Origin: Pleurostoma richardsiae
Taxonomy: Eukaryota > Ascomycota > Sordariomycetes > Calosphaeriales > Pleurostomataceae
NCBI GenBank assembly: GCA_030052745.1
Contig: JANBVO010000003.1
Location: 1,426,001 to 1,490,000 of the forward strand
DNA: 64,000 bases
Reading direction: 5' to 3'
A program made the translations under genes and the position numbers. The first letter of the stretch is position 1, and each line of letters starts with the position of its first letter. The notes beneath the pieces are model-generated. The model saw only the letters and a program-made list of their open reading frames with translations. It ran no database searches and was not told where the DNA came from. Positions 11,601 to 22,800 of the stretch are shown here, in pieces.

Positions 11601-14600
11601 ATGTCGATTGAGTAGTGGTCTGCGTCTCTTACGAGAAGTCTTCAGCTGGATGTTCTCGGGAGATGATTTCTTTGAACAAACTTTCAATTCGTGTCGGCAG
11701 AGATTTGTGGTATTGAACTCACACAACGCCTCCTGCTGGACGAATAGCGAATGCTAGGATACGGCGCTGCCGACGGAGGGACAACTAGATCTGATGGAAT
11801 GACTGTCCTACATGGGCGAAAGATGAGTGTCAACGCGGTGATAGTGATGGCCAGCGAAAGTCTGACGCCTGAGTAGCAGGAGGCAGCTTGGAGAAGAACT
11901 AGCATTCCGCTGACGGATTTATAGGCCCCATCTGCTTTGTACAACTCGCTTAGGACCACCCGACCGATTCAAGCATGCCCCCTGCTTTCCCTTCCTGGCT
12001 CTGCCATATCCCTCCGGAAGATTCCACTCCAGAAAGCCACAGCGCATGGAGACGCATCGCATCTCCACAGCCCATGCATCCACCGCGTGTGGCGTTTTCA
12101 CAGGCCCGCTGCAGAATATTGCCACGAACTATTGGCGCCGCCATGCTCAAAGACCTGTGGAGGATATATCAGTTGCATGGTCGCGGTCTCGATGGCATGG
12201 GCTCGGCTGCGCGAGATGCTGCGGGGAGCCATCTTGATCCACTGCCCATCAGTATGTCGACGCACGTCGAACTGCATTGGGGGCCGCCATGCAGCAAAAT
12301 ATTGGAATGATTCTGCAAGCCCCGTCAGGATGGCCCCCAAACACCTCAGCTAAAAGCAAATTGCGCAATGATCTGCATTCTAGGCTCCCTCTCTCGCCAG
12401 CATGCTGGCAGCTCTCCTCTCCTCTCCTAGAGAGGTTCGCTTAGGACCAAAGCTGCGACTCCATCGCAGCAAACGACTGCGGGGCCGCACGGGTTTCCCC
12501 AAGCTGCATCGCTAGCGGCGGGTTCGCATAGCGCAATCACCAGCGCTAACGGCAGCTATTTTGGGTTACGGGGGCTCACTCCTACGCGGTCGAGGTGTGA
12601 ACACTCATCGAGGAACTTTCGTTAGGGAGCAAATGTTGCTCTGCGACTAGCCGGCCTGCCGCTTCATCACAGCGGGTAATAGCATGGCTCCCTCGAGAAG
12701 GATTGCTGAAGCATAGATGGCTCTGCTCTGTCTGTGGGCGTCGGCGCTAGCGCACGGATGGTCATACATGTTTTGAGACGGCAGGGGCGTCTCGGAGGAT
12801 ACTTGAGCGCCGCTGGCTGAAGGAAGTGAGATATCAACGAGACGACGGGTCTGCATAGGTACTCTCGTCCCATGTGCACTAGTGTACCGTGCACGGACGG
12901 ACCCGGGGACCGAACCCAGAGAGTGGAGTCCCGTGTGACCCACATACCTCCGAAGTCCTCCGGACCCGCGCGCCGCACCCGGCCCCTTCGACCGACGTCT
13001 TCCGTGCGCACCAGTGCTCCGACTACAGAGTCGCCCGGGGACTCCCTTGTTGGACAAGAATCCGATGGTTGACCGATCAAACTCACCCTCCAATTCACCT
13101 TCAAACGGTAACGACGCGGTCCGCCCTCGAGACACCTCACAGGGAGGCACCTCGGTATTGGAAGCGACACAGAACGTCATTTGAGATGTGTGTATCGAAG
13201 ATTGTGGTCTCATGCATTGAGCTGCCACTCTTTGATATGATACTGCATTGGCCTAGCACTGTCTCAATTTCCAGAGGAGCCTGGAGAGCTACGGCGTCCC
13301 GTCCCACATTACGAGAAGACTGGCATGTTCGGGCGTTCCTAGGTAAGGACCCTTCTGTCTTACTCTCTGCGTGTTGAATTTATATCGCTACTTACTCAAG
13401 ATCAAAAGTGCGATAACCATGATCAAGCACCTCGCATGTATGACGCCGAAGGTCAACAATCCAGTCCTCCAGAGCAGACACCAGCAGCCCTTTGATGAGT
13501 TTCCGTCAAGGGCCAGTCTAGCTACCACTATACCGAAGTCAAGTGACCTCTACAGAGGGTTCGAGGTAGCCTTCTCGTGGATGGGCACGGCAGCGGTTGC
13601 CTGTCGTCGGGCAGCCGTGGCAGCCCCCAAAACTATGGCGCATCTTCGGTCGGTACTATCGTGACTCAAGCATGGATGGTTCTGCTGTCACTGTTCTTCC
13701 TTCCCCGAAAATTGATTCGTTTACACGTCAGAGGGCGATGCGGCTTTTGCCGGCTCCCATGGCCCCATTCTCAGATTCCCCTTCGGCCGCGACATTCACA
13801 ACGTATGATCGTGGGCAGACACGCCGGAGCCTCAATAAATGCGCGGTTCCCTTTCCGCTGCGTGAGGCTCAGTCACATCATATGAGCATGACTGTCGGAC
13901 TACACCGTTATTCCCATCAGTTTAGGAGCAAGGCTCTGGACTCGAGGAACGGCAGGCTCTAGGCATCCACGAGGCGCCAATTATTGCCCATTGCTATCTG
14001 TATCCATTTTCGTCCGTGCGGGTTGGTTCCTTTGAGTGTTGTCTCTACGTATGGTCAATTTCTGGGCTATGGAATTTCCCTGCTGAAACAATTTCTGTCA
14101 TGGGTTACGCTTCCCTATAGAAGGCTGGGCCTAGCGGCTCACGACGGACTGGCTCGACGCGCTTGGAAATCAGCCCTCTCAGACGGCAATCTCTTGCCTC
14201 GTTGCCTCTTTCACGTCTGCCTCCATGCTGTCGCTAGGAAGCGAGGATAAGTCATCTTGAACGCTTGAAGGTACGAGTACTTCACGATAACCACGGCACG
14301 GCCGGGCGTGGGAGGTTTTAACAGGGGCACCTAGGAGGCAGCCCGTTATGAACCATCACCGAAACAATGCCACAATTGAGGCTGGCAAGGGCATCCCGCG
14401 TGGGACGCATGTGGCTCCCGAGCCGCCATTAATGTTTCTGATTACAGCTTTCATTACACTTGCTCCAACCTTCCTTAAAGGGAGTGCAGAACCGAAGCCC
14501 CCACCACCCCGTGGGCGAGAATGCCCTCATCAGCATGAAGTCGGAGTAAGGGTTACAGCCGAGTGGCCTATCCTAAACAACGCACTCAGAAAAGTCACTG

Positions 14601-17600
14601 CGGAATATTTCCACGCAGCCAAGAAAGCAGAGTGGACTCCCGTCTTGCTTGTGCATAATACCTCACCGAGAGACCAAGGATCACCCGTCTATGCTCGACA
14701 ACCGCAGCCCTTTCAGCCCCACGATTATCGAGCTACAAATCAGCATGTGCTGGACACAAGTGTACCCACAGAGTTGACCTTCGGTTCCACTGCGCGCTTT
14801 GAGAATCGGCTGCAGAGCGGGAGATGCTGACCATCCGCTCTCCGCCTTGCAGCAAGCACTTGAGCCGATCAGGGAACTCGAAGATGACGTTCGCAAGTCG
14901 TGAATGGTGGGTTAAGACCGGTATCAGATACACAATGAACTCAAGGTCGGACAGCCATAGTCGGACAGAGAAACTCCGGGGAGAGATGTGCGTGTGTGTC
15001 GCACCCGAGCATGTGCCACTTGAGCGTGTCGCCCTGTAGCAGTTCGGAGCCTACTGAACCAGCCTCGGGGTTGCATCAATGTCAGAGACGGCAATTCTTG
15101 GGAGCGAACGGCAACCACTCCCCCCGGCCACCATGTCACAGGATCTCGGTGAGTTTGAAATGTGCAGAGACGGCTCCATCGCATAACTTGGCTAATGCGG
15201 GGTCCAAAGACGGTCTCATGCCCGGAAAAGAGTTGGAGATGCCTTGTGCCCTGCGGCTCAGACCGCTCCGCAATGCTTGCCTGCCAGTGCAATCCCAGCC
15301 TTGCGATAGAAGTGAGTCGATGACGAGGCGTCCCAGTCATTTCGAACGACGCCTCAGCGAACAGCGAAGTGGCAATCGCCATCGGCAAAACCTCCTCGCC
15401 GAGGCTGTGACCGACATTCACCGAGGTGGTGGTCCCGTCATCATCGTCTCGCTCAAGTTTGGTGACAGACAGTTACGGCCAGGTGACAGCTGGTCAGCCA
15501 CAGGGAGGCTTCACACCCTGTCGAACCTTTTATCCACACCATTGTGATCAAGATATGGCAGGCCGGGGCAGATATAGCTAATTGCAGGATTTCCTCGAAG
15601 GAAAGAGTGTGGCCGTCTTGGCTAGCCATTCGCTCTGGCCCCACCCGCCTCACTTTTACGAAACCACTTTTGGTTCGCCAGTTCAACCACACCAACCTCA
15701 CATCGACCGCTGCCTAGACGGGAAAGATACACCAATTCCAGCACAAGGATGCACGCCTATCCTGCTTGCTAACCCGCCTTATCCTCGAGATTTAGCCACC
15801 ATCTTTCACTCTATCTGACGTAAAGTCAGCGGCTGCCTCTTATACCTGGCCAGTCATGGCCTCGGACGTCCGGCAGAGCTGCAATTCGATAACAGGACTC
15901 AGCGAGAAGTGGGGTAATACAGATGGGAGGACAAGCACCCTGTCCTCGAGTCTGACGACGAGGTCTTGCGGAGGATGCAGGGCTGAAGGAGTTGAGGAGG
16001 TAAGCAGATAGCGTGGTGACGGTAGACACTTTGTAACCTCTGCGCGTCGTGCTCGGCGAGAAAATGCAATTATGTGTGGGATGGTGGGCAACTGCGGCTC
16101 TGAATTTAACAGGACGGGTGCATGCAGTGAGGGAGGGCAGGGCTTGTATTGGATCTGTAGCAGATGATCAAACAGTCTGCCTTCCTATGGCTTGTCAGTA
16201 ATAGGTTATCGAGGGAAGACCAGAGCCGTCTTTGGTGGCATATTGTACAGTACGTGGATGAGGCGAGTAGTGTGACAGCCAGCTCTGCCGTCCCTTCGCT
16301 TAGACGTTGCTGCTTGGGGAGGGAGAGAACATCCCGTTTCAAGCAGTGAGCGATGCATCGACCATCTCAATCAATGAGTGTTCAATGACGTGAAACTAGA
16401 TAGAGGACGTTGTCATGAGTCATGAAGAACAAGCCGTTGAATGACAGCAGACACATTTCATCTCGCCTAACGCCATGCAGGACAATAAGCAGTGATCCAA
16501 TCCTCCTCCGTACACCAAATGGGGAAGCGCCAGTTAGTAGCAGAAACAAGACAAGGTATTAAAAAAAAACACCAAACTTGAGAAGAAGATCAGCAGTAGT
16601 AACATAGCGGCAGCAATTGCAGCCCCGTCGAGGCGAGGCACGATAGGGAGAGAGAAAACGGGCCATGATGTAAGGCTGCCCGATGAACCTTATCCTCCTT
16701 TCTCATTCCTGGCTTCCCCTTTAACGTATCAAATTAATAGGCTTGTCGCCATAAGGTTGAGCTCCCAAGCCCAACCAACTTGTGAGGAAGGCTTAGTTGC
16801 GCTCGTGCATCCGCCAGGGTGCATCTGGTCTCCCACTGAAACGCAGCAAGCTGCTGATTTCAGGGGTAACATCCGAGGACTGGACGCACTCAACGCCAAA
16901 TAGCACCACATAACCAATAGGACCAGTAACTCGGATGGAAAGAGTGGCCAACCCAAGGTTGATTCATGGAATCGGTGCAGTGAACGTATCTCGTGTGAAT
17001 AATCGTTGGCTAGAAATCCAAGTGTCGCTATGGCCTACGGATGCGCCTCAGCAAGCGTACAGCCGAGGGGAGTGATTATCACGGCAGTCAGAGTTTCCAG
17101 GATAATCCAAGATATTGTCATTGAGCAGTCTTATACACTGGGCAGGGACATCTGGTACGATGTAGATCCTGTTGTAGCTGAATGGGCTTTGCGAACCTAG
17201 TCCATCCTGCTGGACCAAGAGAGGCCAAGTTACAAGATGGTATGGTCAGGGGACGGACCTAGACAGATCAAAGCCGCAGTTCTCAATGTGCCGTGCCGGA
17301 GTACGGAGCGTAATAACAAGTCGGTTCGTAGTATGAGCTGAAGGCACCAGCGTGGAACCGCCAGCGTCACGGTGTCAAACGTCGTCATCCACGGCATCCT
17401 CGGATCGGCCTGTCCGGATGAACTTGTCATGGCATTGGTCCAGTCCGATCCAGCGGCACGGCCCGCCAGGGAGGTCCTCGGCGCAGGAGCATGTATCAGG
17501 TCATCGGCCGGATACCTAACCCTGTAGCATTGCAGCTTTGCCTCCAGGACGCAACCTTCTCCACCCGTTAAACAAGCAGCTTAGAGAGGGCAGAAACAGA

Positions 17601-17656
17601 ACGACTTACTCAGTTCCAGAAGCCCAGGAACTTATTGGCACCAAACGTAGCCATGA
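2602..17656. other. 15-kb gene-poor tract
   Basis: There is no gene I can support. Longer frames occur at 3751-4359 (minus), 7238-7702 (plus), 12647-13228 (minus), 14348-14830 (plus), 14996-15547 (plus) and 14924-15421 (minus). They overlap competing frames on the other strand, mostly where GC is locally high, and show no domain. A possible spliced fragment (10777-10877 joined to 10958-11047) is described in the findings. A perfect 10-bp inverted repeat lies at 4073-4094. No transposase, reverse transcriptase or integrase motif was seen. CpG remains frequent, so the tract is not an AT-rich RIP-mutated block. Confidence 0.6.
4073..4094. repeat. perfect inverted repeat, 10-bp arms
   Basis: CCCTGGCTGG (4073-4082) and its exact reverse complement CCAGCCAGGG (4085-4094) are separated by two bases. 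It could extrude as a small cruciform. No gene or element boundary is visible beside it. Confidence 0.8.
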
Positions 17657-19895
17657 TCAGTCTAAGAGACTTGGCTTCGCATCTTCGAGGGCCTCCTCGT
17701 CTTGAGCAGTGAGGATTTTGGCAACAGAAGCCCGTTCAAATGCAGGAGAGACTATGAATTGTCTGCCGTCCGAATCCCACGAGAAGTAGTCGCCTTGTGT
17801 CGCAAGACACCCGGCAAGGTACAGTATCCGCCGCTTCCTGAATTCAGTAAAACTCGGGATTTCAAACGCCTTTTCCTCTTCATCTACCACTTCGTCGAAA
17901 TAGTCTGCTGGGAAGAGCTGTTCTGTCCACAGAAGACCCCTGAGAGCCCAGTCCTCCGGAAGTGGGCGCTGGCCGCTTGGGCGCTTAGGAAACTCGGAGA
18001 TGTCAATCTTCTCGCCGTCTGAAAGACTGTTTATAATCGAGTTGAGCGTGAGGGTGAGCAGATGAAAATTGAAACCATCTTTGAGATGCGCCATGGCTAC
18101 CGCGTAATTTGCCATGCAGCACATGAAGGCGAGGCGGACGTGGACATATGCCAGCACATTAGGATCTCCAAAGCGAGCAAAGGCAATCTCGTCAGTACGG
18201 TTTGTGAGGATCTGGGCTTCGAAAAAGGTGCTGGAGGGAGGAAGCTCTGGTGGTGCGTCGAGATCAACGCCCTGCATTGGGACATCAGAGTCTTCAGTTG
18301 TTGCGGGGGTAATGAGCCTCATGATAGGGTTGCTGTCAACGCCGTATTCGAGTATTGCGTTCCCATTCGAAATGGCGATGTATGATCCGGTTTCTATCCA
18401 TCTTCTCGTCTGCCTCGCGATAACATTGTCGAGTTGAGACAGAAAGCTATCTCTCACTGCAGGTAGGTTGTCAGGAGACTTGCCAGTAAACAGATAACCA
18501 TGTGCTTCCACGAAGCTGGTCTCTACGCTGAGAGGTCGCTGTGACGCCGCCATTATAGGCTCAAAGAGTGTCATTATTGACTCCCGGGCGCTATTGAACG
18601 GAACGGCGACGCATAAGCTCTTCGTGTAGAAGAAGAGCTGCTGAATAGCATTAGGGCGCGCGAGTATGGCGAGATGGTGATATAGACGCCCGGTTGTCGG
18701 CGCCTTATCACTAGCTCTCGAATACCAGTGCCGCGAGACACCTGTCCATACTTCACGGTCTCTGATATCCTCATCCTCGATAGCCATCCTAGGAAGAGTT
18801 AACAAGAGCTCAGAGAAGACAAGGAAGGATATATATGACAGACCGATAACGGCCCAGATCTCCTAGACATTCTATCCATGTATCTTCAAAGGCAGGAACC
18901 GTCTCATACAGCAACGCCATCATTGAATAGGCCAGATAAATGAAGGTCAACATATGCTCTAGAGAATGTGGGAGCCTGTGCCGAAGAAGCTCGAGGAAAG
19001 AGTGTATGCCGTGACGCCACATGCGCGCCGGCATCGCATATTTAGAGGCGAGCCTACGGAGGGCTGGACTGGCCGAAGGATGCTGCGAAGCGAGAAAAAA
19101 GTCGTGGTGTTCATGTAACAAGGTACGATGAAGGGCAATAAGGGCCTGCCACTGCTCGTTGTTCAATCGTGGCGGTGCTTCGTTCTGGGAATTTTGGGCA
19201 TTGTCGACTTCGATACATTTACTTTCAACCATGACTAGACCAGCGTAAATGCCTTTGACCTCAGCAACCAGTTGTTCTTGGCTGATTGGTCTGGTTTCTG
19301 GCTGTCGAATCATGACTGTTGTTGGATTGTCAGTGTCATCGGACCCGCCCTGAGTCCCCTTCGCCGCCGCGGCCTTCCGAGGCGTTCGACCGAGGTTTTG
19401 AGGAGGTACGTTCGCCGATCTTGCCGGCGCCGCCGGCGCAGGGTCTCCAGCCTCCCAAATTTTCCCGGGGGGGTGGGAACGGCGAGGGAAGTCAACCTGT
19501 GACTCCTCGGGTTCCCGGTCCCGGGCCCGCGACCGGTGCAGCGTCTGATCCTGGCCCCGACCGTTGCTGATGCTGCCAGATGGTGACTTGAGCTTCTTGG
19601 CAGAAGGACCGTCATCGTCGGCGCCCCCGGGGTCTTGCCGGGTACGCGGACCATCTTTGGCGCTCTCTTGTAGGGCTCCGTGGTTCAATTGGGGGTGGTC
19701 CGCCGAGGTTGGTGAAGACTGCGGGATCGAAGATGGTGCATCTAATCTGCCTTCCGCACTACGGCAAGAGGAGCATTTTCGGTCAGTAAACAAGGGTTGG
19801 TCCCAGGAGATCATGGGCAGGCTTTAGCAGGGAACACACTCTTTGTTTCGGCCTTTTCGTAGGTAGCTGATCCATTTGTTCTCAATGCCGGACAT
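17657..19895 (-). CDS. Est1-type DNA/RNA-binding domain protein (Est1/Ebs1/SMG7-like), spliced
   Basis: Two long frames join across a clear intron at 18843-18789 (55 bp; GTCTGT donor, GTTAAC near the branch position, CTTCCTAG acceptor). The joined centre reads LGRYR then MAIEDEDIRD, followed by GRLYHHLAILARPNAIQQLF and SLCVAVPFNSARES (about residues 357-395). These are hallmarks of the Est1 DNA/RNA-binding domain of telomerase-associated Est1, Ebs1 and SMG5-7. The N-terminal 170 residues are Pro/Arg/Ser-rich and look disordered. The start is uncertain. An ATG at 19814 continues the frame directly. I prefer a first exon at 19895-19840 (MSGIENKWISYLRKGRNK), spliced over an 81-bp intron (19839-19759, ending ACTGACC...CCGTAG). 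Both models give 700 residues. In yeast and animals the family acts in telomere maintenance or nonsense-mediated decay. This copy lacks an obvious PIN nuclease domain and sits alone in gene-poor DNA, so a specialised accessory paralogue is more likely than the housekeeping gene. Confidence 0.8.
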
Positions 19896-22800
19896 GACGT
19901 TTGGGGATAGACGTTAGGGAAGAATATGGGCTGAGGGGTTGAGGCTCGACTAGTCAAAGTGTGGCTGATGGAGTGGGACAGAGAGAACTTGTTTACGGCA
20001 GCATTCAGTGGGCTTGTGGGTCATAGCTGACAGTCGAGCGATTATGGACAACATGCAACAGAGGAAGCATGAGAAAAGAGTCCAGAGTCATGGTCACCAA
20101 AGACCAGGGAAGTAGCTCCAAGTTGCGCGACGGCACCCTCTTTTATGTCAATTTCGAGGGGAGGTGGTCCGCATGGTTGGTCGCCGGCCAGCCTTGCCAT
20201 ATGCGTAGACCCAAGTACTGGTACATTGCAAAGTGCCGCGAGGCGACCATCCACCTAGTACATATGTTTTGCGAACCACTGGTTCGCACTGCCGCACCTT
20301 CGTATACCTGAGGCCCCCCATCCTCGCGCTCTCCTGCATGGGACAGTAGCTCTCTCCTTTCCATCGTATTCCTCGACTTTACTTCCTCTATTCCCCCATA
20401 GCCCTTCATCTCTTCCGCCTTGGGCGACAGGGCAAAATCCAGAGGGTGCTTCTCAATATGGAGCTAGAAACCGCAGGTGAGCATGTCGCCGGCGCCGGCA
20501 AGCAGGACTGAGTAACCGTCGGTCGTCACGAGGAGGCGTCATCTCGCTCTTGCAATCATTGTGCTCGGCATCTGTAGTTCTTATTTTGATGGTAGGTTAG
20601 GTCGGTCAGGAACGTAGTTTGGCGGGCGAGATGTGATAGAATAACTACGGCCGAGCATGCGGCCTTTTATGTTCTCACACCATCCACAAAGGCGGTACTT
20701 TCGCCCCACTTAGCTAGAGCGGGGGAAGCGGCTCAAGTTCAGCAAGAACTTTGATATGGGGGATACGTATTGGAGTCGCTGGTGTATCTTGTCCGTGTAT
20801 ATGTATCTCGATGTCATGCAGAGACAGCCGTTGCGGCATTTCAGATCAGCACCGTCTGTCACGGAACTGTCATGGGAGCTGCCGTCCCCACTGTTGTCCA
20901 TCTCCTTTTCCCGAGGCTACTCAGGCCTTTCCAGGCAGCCGGATTGCCGTGGCAGACCGATCTCAACAAGTCACACTTCTACCTCATCTGCTACAGGCCC
21001 TCCCAGCTGCGAGCTGACCCCTGCTTAGGCTGAGCTGCGCCGGAACGCTTAACCCAATCTCTCTGCTCTCATTCCCAGGCTACAGCACCGAGTCCTCGGG
21101 TCATCTCTAATGCCACATGGAACCTTTCCCAGCACTTGCTGCAGGTGAAGCCACCGAGTCGAGAGATATCCGACAGCCGCCGGAATACCGGCCGGAAGTG
21201 TGCCGAGCGTTCCTAAATCTACCCCTTCGTGGCCACTCGCGTGCAGGCTGGGTCCAGGCCGCGTAGGTGGCATAATTTGTCAGGCGCATCCAGCCGAGCG
21301 ATGCCGACGCCATCGGCTTATGAGTGTCCTGTATCCTCCAGTAGCTCGCGTGAGCGACGGCGGCATAGTAGCATGGACTGAGGGAGTGCGCGTGGTGGCC
21401 ACACGGCCCTGTGCCGTTTACTTGCGGAGAGTTTGCTGCTGAAAGACTCGAGTTAGCACAATCTCTCAAGTCACGAGACTGGCAACGCTCATTTGGTGGT
21501 ACCTGCATATTCATGAGGATGTGGTTGAGGCTCAAGCCCGCCAGCCTGCCAGGCTTCCAAACTTCAACCTCCGAATGAGAACACGCTTCTCAGGCCACGT
21601 CTTGAAGAGAAGAAAGACGGAGAACGCTTGTTCTTGACCCCGGTCTCGCTTGTTCGTCAAAGTTTTCTTTTATCACCGCTTCCGCACTCGTTTCAAATTG
21701 TGGCTGAGTAAGGGGGTGGCGACCTCAGGTGTGGCGGCTTCGATGCTCATCCTCTCGAGTCCTCGCTGACCTCCGTTGCAGACGTCGTCGCCACTGAGCT
21801 TGTCATGAGGAGCTGAGAAGATGGCCTCAGGGTGTGGAGAGTGTGTGCAGATGGTGGATGCAGTGCCGCGTACCTCCGTGCCCTCTCTGAGCGAGGGCTG
21901 GAGCGCTCAACTGCCGTCGGGATCGAGCGAATTAACGGGTCGACTTCTGGTGCCGGGGCGATGCCGAGGAGAAGGGCAACAGTTCCTTCCTCCAATTAAA
22001 CTTCAACGAGCGGCGGAGCTCTTCCGAACATCGCCATCAGCCCGGTCATGCTAGATATCCATGGCGCACGAAGACGTGGTGGTGTCGAGTCTGGTCGTCT
22101 GCTACTAGCTGCCTGCTCGTGGCGAGTCGAGGATTTCTCGTTGTCCTAGAAGGCAACATCCGCTAGCATTGTTGTGTACCGTGAACGTCGACGAGCCAAG
22201 GTCATCGACTGGCCTGGATGGGGCCGTAGACTGCGTACGGCACAGCATGTGTCAGGTCGTGCTTGGTTGCCTATTCATGCACGAGTACCGCGACGTGGAC
22301 GTGTTTTCGAGATGGCGGTGCCATGATGAGGCGTCGACGGGTATGTCGGGTGCTGGCAGGAAAAGGGGGCAGTCATGGAGGTAGCTGGTCTCAAGTCCTC
22401 CCAGATGCCGTCGTCTCTGTGGTGAACAGTCAGTTTCGAAGCGCTGAGGCGTCCATCGCCGAGTGATTCGGCCCTTTCCTCCACTCGCCATGTGCGAGGC
22501 AAGGATTCTCACCGACTTAAGGGGGTGGTAGGAAACCATCGGGCTCTTCACCGACGATCAGAATGGCCAGACGGAAGGCTAGTCGACCACAGCCTCAATT
22601 GTGCTCGATTCAAGATGAAGTTTCCCTTGAGGCGGTCAGCCAGGAGCATTTCACGGCCATGGAAATAACTGGCTGTGAGCTTTGGGGGGATTCCCAGCGT
22701 CGTCATGCCACGGTGGGGAGCCCTTAGGCATTCAGGCATTTAATCCGTACTAGAGCCTGTTACCAACTACCACTCATCTGCTTGCCTTAATAAGGTCCTC

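Noticed and set aside
12647-13228. 193-codon minus-strand frame, with long frames also on the plus strand (12889-13377)
   Set aside because: Several frames on both strands stay open together in a locally GC-rich stretch, which is expected when stop codons are rare. None shows a domain or a splice partner.
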